From Globisporangium splendens (taxonomy: Eukaryota; Oomycota; Peronosporomycetes; Pythiales; Pythiaceae): a stretch of 64,000 bases of DNA. The stretch covers positions 1-64,000 of the forward strand of contig VFIW01000027.1 of the NCBI GenBank assembly GCA_006386115.1, given 5' to 3'. A program made the translations under genes and the position numbers. This document shows positions 19,332 to 29,946 of the stretch, one piece after another (the stretch's first letter is position 1; every line of letters starts with the position of its first letter). The notes beneath the pieces are model-generated. The model worked only from the letters and a program-made list of their open reading frames with translations. It did no database searches and was not told where the DNA came from.

Positions 19332-21098
19332 TTATTGAGTCATCCGAGCTTCATACTCCTTCTCTGCTTCTTGAGTTGCCCTCACCAGTTGGTCGTAAGA
19401 AACGCTGTAAAACGGATCGTCGTCGCTCATGTCGATCTCCTCCACTTCAAAGCTGTTGACTTGGACGCCGGCCGTGTTGCTGTCACCAACATCTTCATCA
19501 ATTTCTTCCACACGAACGCTGTTGCCGTTCTCGATCTGAAGAGCGGGTTCGTCTTCAACATTGAGATCCTGCATTGCTGCATTCAAATTCAGTTGATTCC
19601 AAATCTTCACACCATCAATCGCACGATCAGCACTGAGTTGACTTCGATACACGCGCTGCTGGACTTGCGGAGAATGATACATTCGGTTCGCCAACTCATT
19701 CAACTGAGTAACCGACAACACAGTCGAGGCGTACGTGACATAGATTGATCGGCAATCGCGAATCGACACCACCTTCTTGAACTCACGGTAGATTGCCGCC
19801 TCAAACTTGTCGGTCAGCCGCTTTTCTTGGATGCCGCTCTTGTTCACAAACAGACTTGGACACTTGGCGATCAACTGTCGGATCTCAAGGTACTGATCGA
19901 ATGCAGGCTTGAAAACCGACGGAAGAACTGTCACCACGCTCCCGTAGATGTGTCGAGTCTTGTGTTCAGCGATCGTGAAGACCACTGAGTTGTGCACGAT
20001 CTTGAAATTGTCGACTCGGAGCGCGTTGAAAACTTGAAGTCGCTGCGGAGGGTACCCAAACAACATTGCAACAAGCAAGTAGTCGCGCAACGCAGAGTAC
20101 ACGAGGATCGCATCCGCCTTCGTTGGTGCTTCAATAGTCTTGTAGACGGCGTATGCTTGTTCCGCCTTGGGACACAGCTTGTCGTTCATCAGCTGCAAAA
20201 TGTCAGGCATGCTTGGCAAACTTGCGATGTATCGGGCTTTCTCATCCGGATCGAAGCTGGCGTTCCGGTCCTTGGACACACTCTTCACCAGCGCGTCAAA
20301 CTCGCTCAGATTGCCACCGAACTCAACGCATCCGTCTCGCTTCACCTTCCACTCGAGGTAGTTTCGCAGAGCCGAGCAGTAATTGTACACCGTACTCAGA
20401 GACAATTTCGTCACGCCGTTGTCAGCTTTCGTCAAATAGGCGACAAACTGCTCGAGTTTATCGCGCGAAAAGACTTCACAAACTCGCCGGTTGCTTGCGA
20501 GGATGAAGAGGACGGCTCGGGTTGGCTTGTCGAGGAATTTGGACAGACGTCCAATGACGGTTCGGAGCTTGGCAAGGTGTTGGTCAGACTTTCGCACCTT
20601 CGTCCCACCCATCGTGAACGGTAAATTGAGATGCGCAAGGTATCGCGTCAAGCATTCCTTCACCAACTTCTCATCCGGCGCGCGCCTCTCACTTCTTGTC
20701 TTCCCTTCACGCTCGATGAAAACTCCAGGCTCAATCAAGTACTTCAACTGAGCCGACACCAACTTGTCTTCGATTTCATCTTCGACGTCTTCTTTTTCTT
20801 CCTCGTCTTCAGCTTCAAACGATGCAGCATCTGGATGACGCTTCATGTGCTTCTTCAGATTGCGCGGCTTCACCATTGTACCACAGCTTGAGCACGCGAC
20901 TTGTTCCGCGTGCACCTTCGCCTTGTGATCCCTCAACGATTTCACGGACTTGAAAAAGACGAGCGTCTCGCACTCCGGACAGAAGATCTTGTTCACGCCT
21001 CCATGATGGTTCTCAGCGTGCCGCAGCATATTCCGATGCTGGGCGAAGACTTGGCTGCAGAGCGGAGCGTACACACAGGGATGCAATGCTTGACTCAT
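19332..21098 (-). CDS. Zinc-finger tyrosine-recombinase-like protein, block copy A (588 aa)
   Basis: Numbered from ATG 21098 (context TTACCATGAG); a longer frame starts 16 codons upstream. Three Cys/His fingers lie within about residues 8-88, then a very acidic stretch (about 94-114). The C-terminal half has the tyrosine-recombinase residues: Arg353 (PPQRL), Lys380 (HKTRH) 27 residues later, Arg450 (RDCRS, with Arg replacing the His of HxxR), His475 and Tyr484 exactly nine residues after it. Cre has R173, K201, H289, R292, W315, Y324, so the spacings fit well. The tail (about 510-588) is acidic with V-E-E-I-D-like patches. It could be a Crypton-like transposase or a domesticated recombinase. 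No TIRs were seen. A paralogue lies at 33943. Confidence 0.8.
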   Translation of the reverse strand: MSQALHPCVYAPLCSQVFAQHRNMLRHAENHHGGVNKIFCPECETLVFFKSVKSLRDHKAKVHAEQVACSSCGTMVKPRNLKKHMKRHPDAASFEAEDEEEKEDVEDEIEDKLVSAQLKYLIEPGVFIEREGKTRSERRAPDEKLVKECLTRYLAHLNLPFTMGGTKVRKSDQHLAKLRTVIGRLSKFLDKPTRAVLFILASNRRVCEVFSRDKLEQFVAYLTKADNGVTKLSLSTVYNYCSALRNYLEWKVKRDGCVEFGGNLSEFDALVKSVSKDRNASFDPDEKARYIASLPSMPDILQLMNDKLCPKAEQAYAVYKTIEAPTKADAILVYSALRDYLLVAMLFGYPPQRLQVFNALRVDNFKIVHNSVVFTIAEHKTRHIYGSVVTVLPSVFKPAFDQYLEIRQLIAKCPSLFVNKSGIQEKRLTDKFEAAIYREFKKVVSIRDCRSIYVTYASTVLSVTQLNELANRMYHSPQVQQRVYRSQLSADRAIDGVKIWNQLNLNAAMQDLNVEDEPALQIENGNSVRVEEIDEDVGDSNTAGVQVNSFEVEEIDMSDDDPFYSVSYDQLVRATQEAEKEYEARMTQ

Positions 21099-21689
21099 GG
21101 TAAACTTTGGAATGACATTGAGAATGCAGAGCAACAACGTGTTCAATCACAACGATTTTCTACACCAGTCATTCTCACTCCCAACGTATGTCATAAAACT
21201 CATCTGAACGTACTTCCAATCATTTGCCTCATCATATCAATCTCCCACTCGCTCCTCACCCACGTTTGATTTCTCCACCCATTGAACCCAAACAAACATC
21301 CAATCATTTGCCTCATCTAATCAATCTCCCTCTCGCTCCTCACCCACGAATGATTACTCCACCTGTGAGATCATCTGATCATCCCATCATACAACCCGTG
21401 TAATCATTTCATGCTCTTTTTTGCTGCGTTTACGGCAACCAATACAGTGGATACCATCAAATTATATGGTTGTACAGTATATACTCCTCAATGTAGTGCA
21501 ATTACAGTGAGTATCTTTCCATTTTGCAGTTGTACATTGCTCCTTCTCTAAACTGTATTACAGCACAAGCATCAGTGCAAGACAATAAAAGTACAGTTAA
21601 TACTCTCTCTTTTCATATGAAACACTCTTCCTTTTCAAAAGTTGCGACTCACTCCAACAAATGAACAGTATTGAAGGCAAAGTATTCAT

Positions 21690-22200
21690 TTCGAGGGGTA
21701 TATTGCACTTTTTCTGTACACAAATGGTACGATCGAATAGCCCACTTTTTTGTCTACCCGAATATATGAAGGTTGTCGAATCAATGCAAAAACTCGCGAC
21801 AGAAGCGTTGTTTACCCAGTCGGACGAGGTTTTTTTGAAAAAACCAGACTCGGATCACACTTTTTTCACATACCGACTTCATATTCGGATTCGCCGGATA
21901 GTTTCACATCCTACCATGTGTTTGTATGAAAGTTTGTATGCACACCCATGATACCGTCAACAGCAACGCGAACTATCGGTTTCGAGAGGTCCTGTGTACT
22001 TTTTCTGTCCGGAAAACATACACTCCTGTGTCCCGCATTTTCCTCTACCAGAATATATGACGGACGTCACTCAACTCGCAAAACTCGCTTCAGCGTCGTT
22101 GATTTACATGTGCGCAAGGTTTTTTGAAAAACCTCGAGTGGGATCGCACTTTTTCTGAAATCTGACTTGATATTCGGACTCGCCGTATTTTTTTGGCATC
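21690..22200 (+). repeat. Degenerate tandem repeat, about 292-bp period, two copies
   Basis: The copy starting near 21691 and the one near 21983 share an ordered set of words: TTTCGAG, CACTTTTTCTGT, AATATATGA, CTCGC, GTTTTTTGAAAAA and GATATTCGGA/ATATTCGGATTCGCC. They are well diverged. The pair is repeated in the other block copies (25144-25655, 28913-29424). Confidence 0.65.
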
Positions 22201-22464
22201 TTGTACCCGAAGATCAGCCTGTTTGGAGTATGTTTGTATGTGGCCGTTTTCTGCACCGAACACACTTACTTTTTGTATGGTATACTTTATTCAAGCATAC
22301 CGACCCATTTTCAGGTTCGTATCTGCTACAGATGTCGAGTTATGACAAACAACGAAATGCTGTGTTCTGATTGGCTTACGTGTAGCCCTAACGGAAATTT
22401 TTTTGTATCGGATTTATAATAGCAAAGTAGTTGACTTGAAATTTGTAGGGGAGTCATTTCCTAT

Positions 22465-22597
22465 TGTTTTCCGATACAAAAGAGGCGCCGCTTTGCGCTC
22501 CGGCGCCGCCGGGAGCAACTCCCTTAATGTTTTGTATGGGAAAGAGGGCGCCGCCAAGCGCGCTCCAGAAGGCTTCTCCCTTAAGTATCGGAAAACA
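22465..22597. repeat. 133-bp GC-rich foldback with 13-bp terminal inverted repeats
   Basis: TGTTTTCCGATAC (22465-22477) and GTATCGGAAAACA (22585-22597) enclose a GGCGCCG-rich interior that can form further stems. Copies: 25919-26051 and 29687-29819. Confidence 0.65.
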
Positions 22598-22724
22598 TTC
22601 CTGGGCGGCGCCACCTTAGGGCCCCTAAACCCTAAACCCTCACATTAAAATCCCAAAAGTTCGCGGCTTTATTCAATCAGTTCTCTTTCAAAGTCCATAC
22701 TATGCTCTAGCAGAACTACTCAAC

Positions 22725-24275
22725 CTACTTCGACATGACATGTTGACGCCAATCTCCTTTCAGTTCATCAACAACGCGCTGGATCAGATACTCGCGCGAA
22801 GTCCCACGCTTCCACAAATTGCCGTTAAGCTTCTTCACTTGGTACCACTTTGTACGGCCTTCGCGGACAATCAGAACATTGGTCTCCACATCCGACATCA
22901 AATCACGAAGGGAAACTGAGGCTTGTCGTTGGCGACGGTCGCTCTCTTCCTCAGAGAGTAGATCTTCATCGTCGTCGGAGATGGCTTCTTCGTCGTCGAT
23001 CAGATCGATCACCTCAACTTCGTCCACAAACTGAACATGGCCAGAATCCACATCCATCTTCTGTTCTTCGTCAGAGTCGCTCATGAGATCAATTGCTCCG
23101 TTGCCTTCGACACCAGATGAAATGCCAAACACGCGACCGTCTGCAATGCGCTTTTGCTGGTAGTACGTGTGCGCTTCAGCAATCAAAGCACGAGACTGGT
23201 CGATGGCACTCTGAGACCCTTTGCCAGCGTGACCGTGCGAGTTGTTAACGACGTGGTACAGACGAACTTGCTGAGGCGAACACCACCTTGAGTCCGTGCC
23301 TTGGAAGATGTTCTTCGACTTCGCCCAGTCCAGAATCTGCGGCATTGAGTACAGAATCTCATCGAGCTTCAGGCGACGAAACTCAGTCCTCGCGTACACC
23401 TCACGCCGAAAACGTCCGAAGTCTTCCAACAACGTCTCCCAAGAACGCATGCGGAGTCGGATTTCCGTGCGAATCAGGCAACAACGACCGCCATCACGAA
23501 GATAAGCCACAGGAAGACGCTTGTAGTACTCTTCGTAACGTCGCAACGCTAACACATTACGAGGCTTCGGAACCCACGCCGCTTGCACGTTTGCCTTCAG
23601 AGAGTGCACAATGCTCGAGTACACACGCGCTTTCAACATGTTTGTCGCCATGTTCCGCTTCGCTTCAATCAAACAGGTCCCAAATGCTGGCTCGGCACCA
23701 CACTGAAGCACACTGAACAACTCAAAGTTGTGGTAGATGTGCTCGATCATTGGACCACCCGTAAAACGAGTCAAAATCACGAGGTCTTCATCCTTCGACA
23801 AATCTTCAACGCCGACATCGACAATCACGCTGCACTCTTATGGAAGCAACGAAAGCCACGAGTAGAATCGGATCGGCGACTTCATACCGTAGTTCACGTA
23901 AATCACTTCGCCCACTTCCATCCCTTCCAACATCTCCACTAGCTGGGACGAGACAACTCTTCTCGACACGCTCTTCAGAAGAACTGTCGGATCAGGACTT
24001 GGATCGAGAACCACACCAAAGCGCACGCTCAGATTACCGACGATATCCATTCGTTGCTCTTCAGTAACCTTCACATACACATACCCCGGTTGGTATGCAA
24101 GCAGAAGGTACTGGCCACTTCGCTTGGACAGGTCGCGCTTGAACGTTCCGACAGTGAACTCGGCACGAGAGATGACTTCGAGACATGACGGAGGGCCGGT
24201 TATCTCCACGTAGTCGATGTCGATACGGTCGGGTATAAAGGCTTCCGCCGCTTCAGAGTACTTGTTGCTTTCCAT
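22725..24275 (-). pseudogene. Unknown acidic protein gene, one in-frame stop (517 codons)
   Basis: Starts at ATG 24275. The frame is open for 145 codons, meets TAA at 23838-23840, then continues in the same frame for 370 codons to the stop at 22725. I do not recognise the family. The C-terminal third is strongly acidic (Asp/Glu/Ser), with hydrophobic patches (VIDLI, AIDLM) beside acidic runs that resemble SUMO-interacting motifs. The same style of acidic patch occurs in the neighbouring recombinase. The TAA could be a nonsense mutation. Alternatively a 51-nt in-frame intron, GTATGA...CATAAG (about 23837-23887), would remove it. It lies between block copies A and C and is single-copy here. Confidence 0.6.
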
Positions 24276-25001
24276 CGCGAATTGGAAAATGAATGGTAGA
24301 AGAAGAAGAAAACTTTCGCATTGTCATAAGCTCTGTATGTGTCACACGCTTCATCATGTCCACTGTCGCCATTCAGATGAAACTTCAAGTGCGTATTTTT
24401 GTACACGTTGAACTTCTGTTTGTGTCACACGCTGCCTGATTTACAAAGCAGCCAATCAGAATGTCCACTCAATACACGAGGATCAAATGATTTGTCGTCG
24501 TCGTCACTCTTCCTTTTGGGAGTCCAAATAATGCATGTTATAGGCTACCTATTGCACAAAATGGCTTACTTCATTACATTATAAATGTCATAAATCAATA
24601 GATTGATATGTCCTAAATCATTAGATATTATAGCTTAAGTCAGTACTTTAAACATTGCCTAACTCAGTACTCGATATAGCAGAAGTCAATACTTTCGATA
24701 TAACCTAATCTATTAGGTAGCGAAAATGAATGGATGGCGATAGCTCGGCACCAAAAACTTCTCGTTTCTAAAACTTTCGGATATGGGGTTTTCAATGGCG
24801 TAGAAAACGATGGTGAAAGTTTGAGAAAGATTGTGTGGCTTGTTTTTGTGCAATGCGACATTTTTTCGGTTTTTTCGTTATATCTCAAAAAGTAAAATTT
24901 CGGCAGATTTCTCGTTTTCGCCGAGATGCTGCGCGTAGTTGAAAACATACCCCCACAAATTTCTACGAAATTTGTGTGGCTAGTTTTCAAACGCGACAGC
25001 A
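24276..25001. other. Noncoding spacer with short tandem repeats and a palindrome
   Basis: No gene seen. At 24562-24720 there are about seven degenerate 23-24-nt repeats of the type GTCAATACTTTCGATATA. At about 24954-24980 there is a hairpin with arms CACAAATTTC/GAAATTTGTG. Confidence 0.6.
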
Positions 25002-26095
25002 TCTAAACTGTATTACAGCACAAGCATCAGTGCAAGACAATAAAAGTACAGTTAATACTCTCTCTTTTCATATGAAACACTCTTCCTTTTCAAAAGTTGC
25101 GACTCACTCCAACAAATGAACAGTATTGAAGGCAAAGTATTCATTTCGAGGGGTATATTGCACTTTTTCTGTACACAAATGGTACGATCGAATAGCCCAC
25201 TTTTTTGTCTACCCGAATATATGAAGGTTGTCGAATCAATGCAAAAACTCGCGACAGAAGCGTTGTTTACCCAGTCGGACGAGGTTTTTTGAAAAAACCA
25301 GACTCGGATCACACTTTTTTCACATTCCGACTTCATATTCGGATTCACCGGATAGTTTCACATCCTACCATGTGTTTGTATGAAAGTTTGTATGCACACC
25401 CATGATACCGTCAACAGCAACGCGAACTATCGGTTTCGAGAGGTCCTGTGTACTTTTTCTGTCCGGAAAACATACACTCCTGTGTCCCGCATTTTCCTCT
25501 ACCAGAATATATGACGGACGTCACTCAACTCGCAAAACTCGCTTCAGCGTCGTTGATTTACATGTGCGCAAGGTTTTTTGAAAAACCTCGAGTGGGATCG
25601 CACTTTTTCTGAAATCTGACTTGATATTCGGACTCGCCGTATTTTTTTGGCATCTTGTACCCGAAGATCAGCCTGTTTGGAGTATGTTTGTATGTGGCCG
25701 TTTTCTGCACCGAACACACTTACTTTTTGTATGGTATACTTTATTCAAGCATACCGACCCATTTTCAGGTTCGTATCTGCTACAGATGTCGAGTTATGAC
25801 AAACAACGAAATGCTGTGTTCTGATTGGCTTACGTGTAGCCCTAACGGAAATTTTTTTGTATCGGATTTATAATAGCAAAGTAGTTGACTTGAAATTTGT
25901 AGGGGAGTCATTTCCTATTGTTTTCCGATACAAAAGAGGCGCCGCTTTGCGCTCCGGCGCCGCCGGGAGCAACTCCCTTAATGTTTTGTATGGGAAAGAG
26001 GGCGCCGCCGAGCGCGCTCCAGAAGGCTTCTCCCTTAAGTATCGGAAAACATTCCTGGGCGGCGCCACCTTAGGGCCCCTAAACCCTAAACCCTA
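25002..26095. repeat. Subtelomeric block, partial copy C, ending in CCCTAAA repeats
   Basis: Matches 21547-22640 of copy A and the equivalent part of copy B. It lacks the recombinase half. It ends with CCCTAAACCCTAAACCCTA (26077-26095) after the same TTAGGGCC sequence. Confidence 0.9.
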
Positions 26096-26555
26096 GACAA
26101 TACATCTTCCAATACAAACAACACTGTTCACTTGCTTTCAATATACTCTATTAGTATACAGACACAAACAACATCACGCACTTGCTTTCACTATGCTCTA
26201 TGTGAATACCCATACAGATTAAGCACAATAATTATTCACCTTTTGCTGAGAATAGAGTCTAATTCGGACTTTGATTCTATCCTGTCCCCATTCGGAATAC
26301 TTTAATCAACATATTTTTAGCAATGAATGTTTGGCGATACCCGCAACGAAGGGAATCGTGGATAATACGTGGTTCCGCACGATACCCCACACACGGCGAT
26401 TAATGTGTGTCGCCTTCGGAATGTATTTACGGTTTCATACACAACAACCCACTTCGAGGAGGAACTGATGTTTTATTTTTGAATGACATGCATGGCTCAA
26501 GGCCCTTCTCCTACTTTTTTTTCTCTTTTCTACTTATGCAAAATGTACTTCACCT

Positions 26556-28322
26556 TTATTGAGTCATCCGAGCTTCATACTCCTTCTCTGCTTCTTGAGT
26601 TGCCCTCACCAGTTGGTCGTAAGAAACGCTGTAAAACGGATCGTCGTCGCTCATGTCGATCTCCTCCACTTCAAAGCTGTTGACTTGGACGCCGGCCGTG
26701 TTGCTGTCACCAACATCTTCATCAATTTCTTCCACACGAACGCTGTTGCCGTTCTCGATCTGAAGAGCGGGTTCGTCTTCAACATTGAGATCCTGCATTG
26801 CTGCATTCAAATTCAGTTGATTCCAAATCTTCACACCATCAATCGCACGATCAGCACTGAGTTGACTTCGATACACGCGCTGCTGGACTTGCGGAGAATG
26901 ATACATTCGGTTCGCCAACTCATTCAACTGAGTAACCGACAACACAGTCGAGGCGTACGTGACATAGATTGATCGGCAATCGCGAATCGACACCACCTTC
27001 TTGAACTCACGGTAGATTGCCGCCTCAAACTTGTCGGTCAGCCGCTTTTCTTGGATGCCGCTCTTGTTCACAAACAGACTTGGACACTTGGCGATCAACT
27101 GTCGGATCTCAAGGTACTGATCGAATGCAGGCTTGAAAACCGACGGAAGAACTGTCACCACGCTCCCGTAGATGTGTCGAGTCTTGTGTTCAGCGATCGT
27201 GAAGACCACTGAGTTGTGCACGATCTTGAAATTGTCGACTCGGAGCGCGTTGAAAACTTGAAGTCGCTGCGGAGGGTACCCAAACAACATTGCAACAAGC
27301 AAGTAGTCGCGCAACGCAGAGTACACGAGGATCGCATCCGCCTTCGTTGGTGCTTCAATAGTCTTGTAGACGGCGTATGCTTGTTCCGCCTTGGGACACA
27401 GCTTGTCGTTCATCAGCTGCAAAATGTCAGGCATGCTTGGCAAACTTGCGATGTATCGGGCTTTCTCATCCGGATCGAAGCTGGCGTTCCGGTCCTTGGA
27501 CACACTCTTCACCAGCGCGTCAAACTCGCTCAGATTGCCACCGAACTCAACGCATCCGTCTCGCTTCACCTTCCACTCGAGGTAGTTTCGCAGAGCCGAG
27601 CAGTAATTGTACACCGTACTCAGAGACAATTTCGTCACGCCGTTGTCAGCTTTCGTCAAATAGGCGACAAACTGCTCGAGTTTATCGCGCGAAAAGACTT
27701 CACAAACTCGCCGGTTGCTTGCGAGGATGAAGAGGACGGCTCGGGTTGGCTTGTCGAGGAATTTGGACAGACGTCCAATGACGGTTCGGAGCTTGGCAAG
27801 GTGTTGGTCAGACTTTCGCACCTTCGTCCCACCCATCGTGAACGGTAAATTGAGATGCGCAAGGTATCGCGTCAAGCATTCCTTCACCAACTTCTCATCC
27901 GGCGCGCGCCTCTCACTTCTTGTCTTCCCTTCACGCTCGATGAAAACTCCAGGCTCAATCAAGTACTTCAACTGAGCCGACACCAACTTGTCTTCGATTT
28001 CATCTTCGACGTCTTCTTTTTCTTCCTCGTCTTCAGCTTCAAACGATGCAGCATCTGGATGACGCTTCATGTGCTTCTTCAGATTGCGCGGCTTCACCAT
28101 TGTACCACAGCTTGAGCACGCGACTTGTTCCGCGTGCACCTTCGCCTTGTGATCCCTCAACGATTTCACGGACTTGAAAAAGACGAGCGTCTCGCACTCC
28201 GGACAGAAGATCTTGTTCACGCCTCCATGATGGTTCTCAGCGTGCCGCAGCATATTCCGATGCTGGGCGAAGACTTGGCTGCAGAGCGGAGCGTACACAC
28301 AGGGATGCAATGCTTGACTCAT
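26556..28322 (-). CDS. Zinc-finger tyrosine-recombinase-like protein, block copy B
   Basis: Predicted protein identical to the copy at 19332-21098, with the same ATG context (28322). An unchanged long ORF in both copies means that the duplication is recent or the gene is under constraint. Confidence 0.8.
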   Translation of the reverse strand: MSQALHPCVYAPLCSQVFAQHRNMLRHAENHHGGVNKIFCPECETLVFFKSVKSLRDHKAKVHAEQVACSSCGTMVKPRNLKKHMKRHPDAASFEAEDEEEKEDVEDEIEDKLVSAQLKYLIEPGVFIEREGKTRSERRAPDEKLVKECLTRYLAHLNLPFTMGGTKVRKSDQHLAKLRTVIGRLSKFLDKPTRAVLFILASNRRVCEVFSRDKLEQFVAYLTKADNGVTKLSLSTVYNYCSALRNYLEWKVKRDGCVEFGGNLSEFDALVKSVSKDRNASFDPDEKARYIASLPSMPDILQLMNDKLCPKAEQAYAVYKTIEAPTKADAILVYSALRDYLLVAMLFGYPPQRLQVFNALRVDNFKIVHNSVVFTIAEHKTRHIYGSVVTVLPSVFKPAFDQYLEIRQLIAKCPSLFVNKSGIQEKRLTDKFEAAIYREFKKVVSIRDCRSIYVTYASTVLSVTQLNELANRMYHSPQVQQRVYRSQLSADRAIDGVKIWNQLNLNAAMQDLNVEDEPALQIENGNSVRVEEIDEDVGDSNTAGVQVNSFEVEEIDMSDDDPFYSVSYDQLVRATQEAEKEYEARMTQ

Positions 28323-29847
28323 GGTAAACTTTGGAATGACATTGAGAATGCAGAGCAACAACGTGTTCAATCACAACGATTTTCTACACCAGTCATTCTC
28401 ACTCCCAACGTATGTCATAAAACTCATCTGAACGTACTTCCAATCATTTGCCTCATCATATCAATCTCCCACTCGCTCCTCACCCACGTTTGATTTCTCC
28501 ACCCATTGAACCCAAACAAACATCCAATCATTTGCCTCATCTAATCAATCTCCCTCTCGCTCCTCACCCACGAATGATTACTCCACCTGTGAGATCATCT
28601 GATCATCCCATCATACAACCCGTGTAATCATTTCATGCTCTTTTTTGCTGCGTTTACGGCAACCAATACAGTGGATACCATCAAATTATATGGTTGTACA
28701 GTATATACTCCTCAATGTAGTGCAATTACAGTGAGTATCTTTCCATTTTGCAGTTGTACATTGCTCCTTCTCTAAACTGTATTACAGCACAAGCATCAGT
28801 GCAAGACAATAAAAGTACAGTTAATACTCTCTCTTTTCATATGAAACACTCTTCCTTTTCAAAAGTTGCGACTCACTCCAACAAATGAACAGTATTGAAG
28901 GCAAAGTATTCATTTCGAGGGGTATATTGCACTTTTTCTGTACACAAATGGTACGATCGAATAGCCCACTTTTTTGTCTACCCGAATATATGAAGGTTGT
29001 CGAATCAATGCAAAAACTCGCGACAGAAGCGTTGTTTACCCAGTCGGACGAGGTTTTTTGAAAAAACCAGACTCGGATCACACTTTTTTCACATTCCGAC
29101 TTCATATTCGGATTCACCGGATAGTTTCACATCCTACCATGTGTTTGTATGAAAGTTTGTATGCACACCCATGATACCGTCAACAGCAACGCGAACTATC
29201 GGTTTCGAGAGGTCCTGTGTACTTTTTCTGTCCGGAAAACATACACTCCTGTGTCCCGCATTTTCCTCTACCAGAATATATGACGGACGTCACTCAACTC
29301 GCAAAACTCGCTTCAGCGTCGTTGATTTACATGTGCGCAAGGTTTTTTGAAAAACCTCGAGTGGGATCGCACTTTTTCTGAAATCTGACTTGATATTCGG
29401 ACTCGCCGTATTTTTTTGGCATCTTGTACCCGAAGATCAGCCTGTTTGGAGTATGTTTGTATGTGGCCGTTTTCTGCACCGAACACACTTACTTTTTGTA
29501 TGGTATACTTTATTCAAGCATACCGACCCATTTTCAGGTTCGTATCTGCTACAGATGTCGAGTTATGACAAACAACGAAATGCTGTGTTCTGATTGGCTT
29601 ACGTGTAGCCCTAACGGAAATTTTTTGTATCGGATTTATAATAGCAAAGTAGTTGACTTGAAATTTGTAGGGGAGTCATTTCCTATTGTTTTCCGATACA
29701 AAAGAGGCGCCGCTTTGCGCTCCGGCGCCGCCGGGAGCAACTCCCTTAATGTTTTGCATGGGAAAGAGGGCGCCGCCGAGCGCGCTCCAGAAGGCTTCTC
29801 CCTTAAGTATCGGAAAACATTCCTGGGCGGCGCCACCTTAGGGCCCC
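28323..29847. other. Noncoding half of block copy B
   Basis: Same repeat content as 21099-22622, with the foldback at 29687-29819. No gene seen. Confidence 0.7.
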
Positions 29848-29946
29848 GACCGCGAGTACGAGCTCGCGTTTGAGTGTCTCGCGAAGGATCCAATAACGCG
29901 TCCGTCATCCCTCCAAGCGACGCATCCGTGCGGAAAAGCAAAGTAG
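29848..29946 (+). pseudogene. Protein-kinase C-lobe fragment
   Basis: The 32-codon open frame starting exactly at the block boundary reads EYELAFECLAKDPITRPS..., then a stop. This is typical of kinase subdomain XI (CL-x-x-DP-x-x-RPS). Nothing upstream belongs to a kinase, so it is the 3' end of a kinase gene cut by the block junction. Confidence 0.6.

Larger units (their letters stand above)
21099..22622. other. Noncoding half of block copy A
   Basis: No credible gene. It holds CAATCATTTGCCTCAT-type short repeats at 21215-21335, a degenerate tandem repeat at about 21690-22200 and a GC-rich foldback at 22465-22597. Confidence 0.7.
18988..22640. repeat. Subtelomeric block, copy A (with terminal CCCTAAA repeats)
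   Basis: A 3.6-kb block repeated at 26214-29847 with only a handful of differences; its right 1.1 kb occurs a third time at 25002-26095. It carries the recombinase gene on the minus strand and a 1.5-kb noncoding half. It ends TTAGGG-CCCCTAAACCCTAAACCCT, with telomeric repeats at 22623-22640. Confidence 0.9.
26214..29847. repeat. Subtelomeric block, copy B
   Basis: Matches copy A over about 3.63 kb with a few substitutions and 1-nt indels. The left breakpoint is at ACAGATTAAGCAC. The right end stops at GGGCCCC, where a kinase fragment begins instead of telomeric repeats. The spacer 26096-26213 holds two ACACAAACAACA...CTTGCTTTCA repeats and no gene. Confidence 0.9.

Noticed and set aside
22403..22648. 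Short open frames over the GC-rich foldback
   Set aside because: Their sequence follows from the inverted repeats, and they change between copies through indels.
24562..24720. CRISPR array
   Set aside because: Repeats are contiguous and degenerate without unique spacers, in a eukaryotic context.
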